From assembly GCF_014650715.1 (NCBI RefSeq), contig NZ_BMVM01000009.1:124001-188000 (forward strand): a stretch of DNA of 64,000 bases, read 5' to 3'. The notes under the pieces are model-generated. The model was given only the letters and a program-made list of their open reading frames with translations, had not been told where the DNA came from and did no database searches. The DNA is from Streptomyces bluensis. Its GTDB lineage: Bacteria; Actinomycetota; Actinomycetes; Streptomycetales; Streptomycetaceae. The position numbers and the translations under genes were made by a program. Shown piece by piece: positions 61,186 to 64,000 of this stretch (positions are counted from its first letter, which is position 1; every line of letters starts with the position of its first letter).

Positions 61186-61485
61186 GAGGAGGGGCCTTTC
61201 CAGGAGCTGTGGGAAACCACCGGGGCAGTGGGAAACCACCGGGGCGGTGAGAAACCACCGCAGCCGGGACGAACCAGCGGCGGATCGCTCCATCATCGCG
61301 CACGCTCGCACGGGGCAACCCGGTGGGCGATCTCTGCGTCTTCGACAACCGAGGCGCCGAAGCGGTTGCCAGAGACTCATGAGGCGCCCGGAAACGGCAC
61401 TTGTATACACCGTAAAATCGGGCGGGCCACCAGACGCCGTGGCCAAGGGCCACATGTTTGCCGATGGATGGGGGAGGACGATCGG
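61186..61485. other. 300-bp gap with three 19-bp repeats
   Basis: The gap separates divergent genes (histidine phosphatase and PAP2). It holds three tandem repeats (annotated) near the phosphatase start and an ATG-rich A/T-mixed segment near the PAP2 start with GGGGAGGA ribosome site. No other signal. Confidence 0.65.
61209..61265. repeat. Three 19-bp iterons
   Basis: GTGGGAAACCACCGGGGCR occurs at 61209-61227 and 61228-61246, and a diverged copy (GTGAGAAACCACCGCAGCC) at 61247-61265. They lie 24-80 bases upstream of the histidine phosphatase start and could be binding sites or leader repeats. Confidence 0.85.
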
Positions 61486-62475
61486 ATGCCGCAATCCGAG
61501 GCATCGCGTACCGAGGTGGCATCGCAGATGCGGCTCCGCTGGTGGTCCGAACTGCCGCTGCTCGTGCTCGTGTACGCGCTGTACTCGGCGGGCCGGCTCC
61601 TCGCCCGCGGCGACGTCTCCACCGCCGTCGACCACGGCCTGGCGATCCTGCGGGCCGAGAAGGCTCTCCGGCTCAACGCGGAACAGCCGCTGAACCGTCT
61701 CTTCACCCACGAACCCTGGCTCGGCATACCCGCCGACTTCTGGTACGCGTCCCTGCACTACCTGGTCACGCCCGTGATCCTCATATGGCTGTTCAGGTCC
61801 CGCAGCCGGCTCTACCGCGCGGCCCGCACCTGGCTGATGACGTCCACCCTCATCGGGCTGATCGGCTTCACCCTCCTCCCCACCTGCCCGCCCCGCCTCC
61901 TCGCGCCCGAGCACGGCTTCGTCGACACGATGGCGTACTACAGCTCGTACGGCTGGTGGGGCGGCGAGGCGAGCGCGCCGCGCGGGCTGGGCGGGCTGAC
62001 GAACCAGTACGCGGCGATGCCGAGCCTGCACGTCGGCTGGGCCCTGTGGTGCGGTGTGATGCTCTGGCGGTACGGCGGCACGCGCACCGCCAGGGTCGCC
62101 GGTGTCGCGTACCCGCTGATCACCACGATCGTCGTGATGGGCACCGCGAACCACTACTTCCTCGACGCGGTGGCGGGCGCCGCCGTCATGGGGGCCGGCC
62201 TGCTGCTGACCCCGCTGGTGATGCGGCTCGCGGACCGGGCGTGGGCGGCGCTCCGGGCGCGGTTCGCGGGGCAGTCCGGCGAAGCCCTCGGGGGACGGCT
62301 CGCCGGTCGTCCCACTCCCGTCGCGGACACCACTCGGGGCGCACACACCCCGATTGTCAGTGGCGGATGCCAGACTTCCACGGGTGAGCGAATTCCACGG
62401 CAGCGCGAGTCCACCGCCGAGCCGAGTGCCGCCCCCACGGACGCGGGGGAGAGCGCTCGGGCCCCGGCTCGCTGA
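61486..62475 (+). CDS. PAP2 superfamily membrane phosphatase
   Basis: The 329-residue protein has five to six membrane spans (LPLLVLVYALYSAGRLLARG; LHYLVTPVILIWLFRSRSRL; TWLMTSTLIGLIGFTLLPTC; YPLITTIVVMGTANHYFLDA). PAP2-type residues appear in LLPTCPPRL, AAMPSLHVGWALWCGVMLWR (Ser-Leu-His) and GTANHYFLDAVAGA (His...Asp). It resembles inositol-phosphorylceramide-synthase-like lipid phosphatases. The C-terminal tail is low complexity and overlaps the next gene by 92 bases. Substrate is unknown. Confidence 0.9.
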   Translation: MPQSEASRTEVASQMRLRWWSELPLLVLVYALYSAGRLLARGDVSTAVDHGLAILRAEKALRLNAEQPLNRLFTHEPWLGIPADFWYASLHYLVTPVILIWLFRSRSRLYRAARTWLMTSTLIGLIGFTLLPTCPPRLLAPEHGFVDTMAYYSSYGWWGGEASAPRGLGGLTNQYAAMPSLHVGWALWCGVMLWRYGGTRTARVAGVAYPLITTIVVMGTANHYFLDAVAGAAVMGAGLLLTPLVMRLADRAWAALRARFAGQSGEALGGRLAGRPTPVADTTRGAHTPIVSGGCQTSTGERIPRQRESTAEPSAAPTDAGESARAPAR

Positions 62476-63568
62476 GCTGCGCGGACCCGAGGTACCGCCC
62501 AAGGCGCTGGACGCCCGCGCCCTCGCGGCCCTGGCCGCCAACCCGGGTTGCAGACGACGTGCGCTCCTCGACGGGGCGGGTGTGAACAAGACGGCGCTGG
62601 CGAGCGCGCTCGGTTCCCCCTCCGCCTTCGGCATGTCGCAGTTCGCCTTCATGCGGGGCAACGCGTTCGAGGCACGCGTCAAGGCGGACGGCGGCGCGGA
62701 GTTGCTGCGGCTGGTGCACGAGAAGCTGGACCCCTCCGCCGAGCCGCCGGCCGAAGGGGCCGTCCCCGACCTCGCCGCGATCGGCCCCCAGGGGCGCGCG
62801 GCCCGTACGGCACTGGCGCTGCGCGAGGCCTCCGCATCCGGCGGCTGGACGCTGCTCGACCACCCCATGCTCGTGCTCGACGTGGCGGGCTCCCCGGCGT
62901 TCCTGGAGCCGGACGCCGTGGTCGTGCACCCGGACGGGTCGTGGACGGTCGTCGAGATCAAGTCCTTCCCGATGCTCGACGGTTCCGCGGACCCGGCGAA
63001 GGTGGGCGCCGCCGCCCGGCAGTCCGCGGTGTACGTGCTGGCGCTGGAGGAGGTGGCTGTGCGTCTCGATTCCGCGCCCGAGGTCCGCCACCAGGTGCTG
63101 CTCGTGTGCCCCAAGGACTTCACCAACCTTCCGACGGCCGCTGCCGTGGACGTCCGCAAGCAACGGGCGGTCACGCGTCGGCAGTTGGCGCGTCTGACCC
63201 GCGTCGAGGAGATCGCGGACTCCCTCCCCGAGGGGACCTGCTTCGCCCCGGACCTGCCCCGGGAGGAGCTGACCGCGGCTGTCGGCGCCCTCCCCGCGAC
63301 GTACGCCCCCGAGTGCCTCGCCGCCTGCGAGCTGGCCTTCCACTGCCGGAGCCGCTCCCGCGAGGAGGGCGCGGTGACGTCCCTGGGCCGTTCGCTCCGG
63401 GCCGAGCTGGGCGGCCTGACGACGGTGGAGGACGTCCTGGCGGCGGCCCACGGCACGGCGGGCGACCCCGGGGACGCGACGGTGGCGGCCCTGCGGAGGG
63501 CCGCGGACCTGCGGGCGGAGGCACTGGGCGAGGCCGCCGCGCGCCGGGAGGGCACCCCATGTCCCTGA
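62384..63568 (+). CDS. Cas4/RecB-like PD-(D/E)XK nuclease with Fe-S-type cysteines
   Basis: The 394-residue protein shows a RecB/Cas4-like nuclease pattern: FAFMRGNAFEARVKADGG (nuclease entry), then LEPDAVVVHPDGSWTVVEIK (Asp ... Glu-x-Lys), and a Cys-rich tail CLAACELAFHC (C-x3-C-x5-C). An upstream Cys (NPGCRRRALL) could be the fourth ligand of a 4Fe-4S cluster as in AddB/Cas4. It begins with GTG inside the PAP2 gene end (62384 chosen over 62354) and overlaps the next gene by 10 bases. No CRISPR array is visible in the window. Confidence 0.75.
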   Translation: MSEFHGSASPPPSRVPPPRTRGRALGPRLAELRGPEVPPKALDARALAALAANPGCRRRALLDGAGVNKTALASALGSPSAFGMSQFAFMRGNAFEARVKADGGAELLRLVHEKLDPSAEPPAEGAVPDLAAIGPQGRAARTALALREASASGGWTLLDHPMLVLDVAGSPAFLEPDAVVVHPDGSWTVVEIKSFPMLDGSADPAKVGAAARQSAVYVLALEEVAVRLDSAPEVRHQVLLVCPKDFTNLPTAAAVDVRKQRAVTRRQLARLTRVEEIADSLPEGTCFAPDLPREELTAAVGALPATYAPECLAACELAFHCRSRSREEGAVTSLGRSLRAELGGLTTVEDVLAAAHGTAGDPGDATVAALRRAADLRAEALGEAAARREGTPCP

Positions 63569-64000
63569 TCGCGACCCTCTCCCGGCTGGAGGCGGTCCGC
63601 ACCGGCCGGGCCCAGGCCGTCGCCACCGTCCGGCACCGTCATCTGTCCGAGCGGCCGCTCGTCCTCGTGCCGCTCACCACCGCCGGTGAGGCCGGTGCCC
63701 CGCTCGGTGCGCTCGTCGGCACGGACCGGGACGCGCCCCGGCTGCTCGTCGTGCCGCAGCCCCGGGACCGTGACCTGCGTTTCGCGTTCCTCGCCGAGCT
63801 CGCGGACATCGTCCTGCCGTACGTGGACGCGTACGCCGAGGTCGTGGAGGCGGCCGAGCGCAGCGAGACCGACCCGGAGTCCGGCAAGCGCGTCAAGGTC
63901 GAGGTCGATCTGTGCGCGGACGCCCCGCAGTTGATCGTGCCGAGCCGCACGGGCATCGACTTCGTACGGCTGCTGGGGCGCGCCATGCGCTTCAGGCGGA
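63559..64000 (+). CDS. Partner of the Cas4/RecB-like nuclease, 5' part only
   Basis: The open frame begins at ATG and runs off the window (147 codons seen). It opens SLIATLSRLEAVRTGRAQAV, then ATVRHRHLSERPLVLVPLTT, and has a strand-rich start and RDLRFAFLAELADIVLPYVD. I do not recognise it. It overlaps the nuclease gene by 10 bases, so it is co-translated and probably acts in the same system. Confidence 0.8.
   Translation, partial: MSLIATLSRLEAVRTGRAQAVATVRHRHLSERPLVLVPLTTAGEAGAPLGALVGTDRDAPRLLVVPQPRDRDLRFAFLAELADIVLPYVDAYAEVVEAAERSETDPESGKRVKVEVDLCADAPQLIVPSRTGIDFVRLLGRAMRFRR

Noticed and set aside
60589..63642. Giant minus-strand frame covering the phosphatase and the genes to its right
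   Set aside because: Residues upstream of the ATG at 61185 are a mirror of the PAP2 and nuclease genes on the other strand, with no domain; only the last 198 codons are real.
1..64000. CRISPR array near the Cas4/RecB-like nuclease
   Set aside because: No set of regularly spaced 24-47-bp repeats with unique spacers was seen anywhere in the window; the tandem repeats present (8239, 16096, 61209) are head-to-tail without spacers.

Overview
The window is chromosomal DNA of a Streptomyces species. The base composition is very GC-rich with strong G/C third positions, GTG and TTG starts are common, and genes often overlap as ATGA. Four intact genes carry a TTA leucine codon (bldA-type control), and several gene groups are actinomycete-specific: desABCD desferrioxamine biosynthesis, adpA-orn, cebR-cebEFG-bglC, and WhiJ-like/DUF397 pairs. 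The gene order from about 16 kb to 50 kb matches, from memory, the S. coelicolor chromosome around SCO2774-SCO2798. The core is therefore conserved, with accessory and decaying patches between blocks.

Layout. 0-6.5 kb: the end of a DUF1906 glycosidase-like gene, small hypotheticals, a WhiJ-like regulator with its DUF397 partner, two eroded genes, a septum-formation-type lipoprotein, an IS982 scrap, and a secreted endonuclease I. 6.5-14.3 kb: a secreted seven-FG-GAP protein, then a TPP-dependent decarboxylase, ureohydrolase and Na+/solute symporter operon facing a PucR regulator. 14.3-24.1 kb: a conserved phosphatase-annotated protein, TesB, an acyl-CoA dehydrogenase, and a TetR regulator facing a leucine/branched-chain catabolic operon (biotin carboxylase beta and alpha, HMG-CoA lyase, acyl-CoA dehydrogenase). 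24.1-26.5 kb: a DUF6247 two-gene module and a HATPase/XRE/DUF397 cluster.

26.7-34 kb: the ferrioxamine locus, with desE and a siderophore reductase behind one iron box and desABCD behind another. 34.3-42.8 kb: a C-terminally truncated hexosaminidase, a DUF4429 protein, glmS, a universal stress protein, adpA with its TTA codon, orn and tRNA-His. 42.8-50 kb: a NucA/NucB-like tail convergent with a SUKH-type immunity-like gene, then the cellobiose regulon with CebR boxes before cebE and on the bglC start codon. 50-54.7 kb: a two-gene conflict-type locus, Trypco2 plus a 1413-residue trypsin-STAND NTPase. 54.7-64 kb: a two-component system, a spermidine-synthase-like protein, a DNA-binding/TPR regulator, a histidine phosphatase, a PAP2 phosphatase, and a Cas4/RecB-like nuclease with probable Fe-S cysteines, overlapping a partner cut by the window edge.

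The most interesting candidates for undescribed biology are the Trypco2/trypsin-STAND locus, the Cas4/RecB-like nuclease pair, the nuclease-tail/SUKH junction beside tRNA-His, the DUF6247 module, and the inverted repeat that covers the ribosome-binding site of the pucR gene. All functional statements come from reading the sequence and recalled family knowledge; no database search was run.
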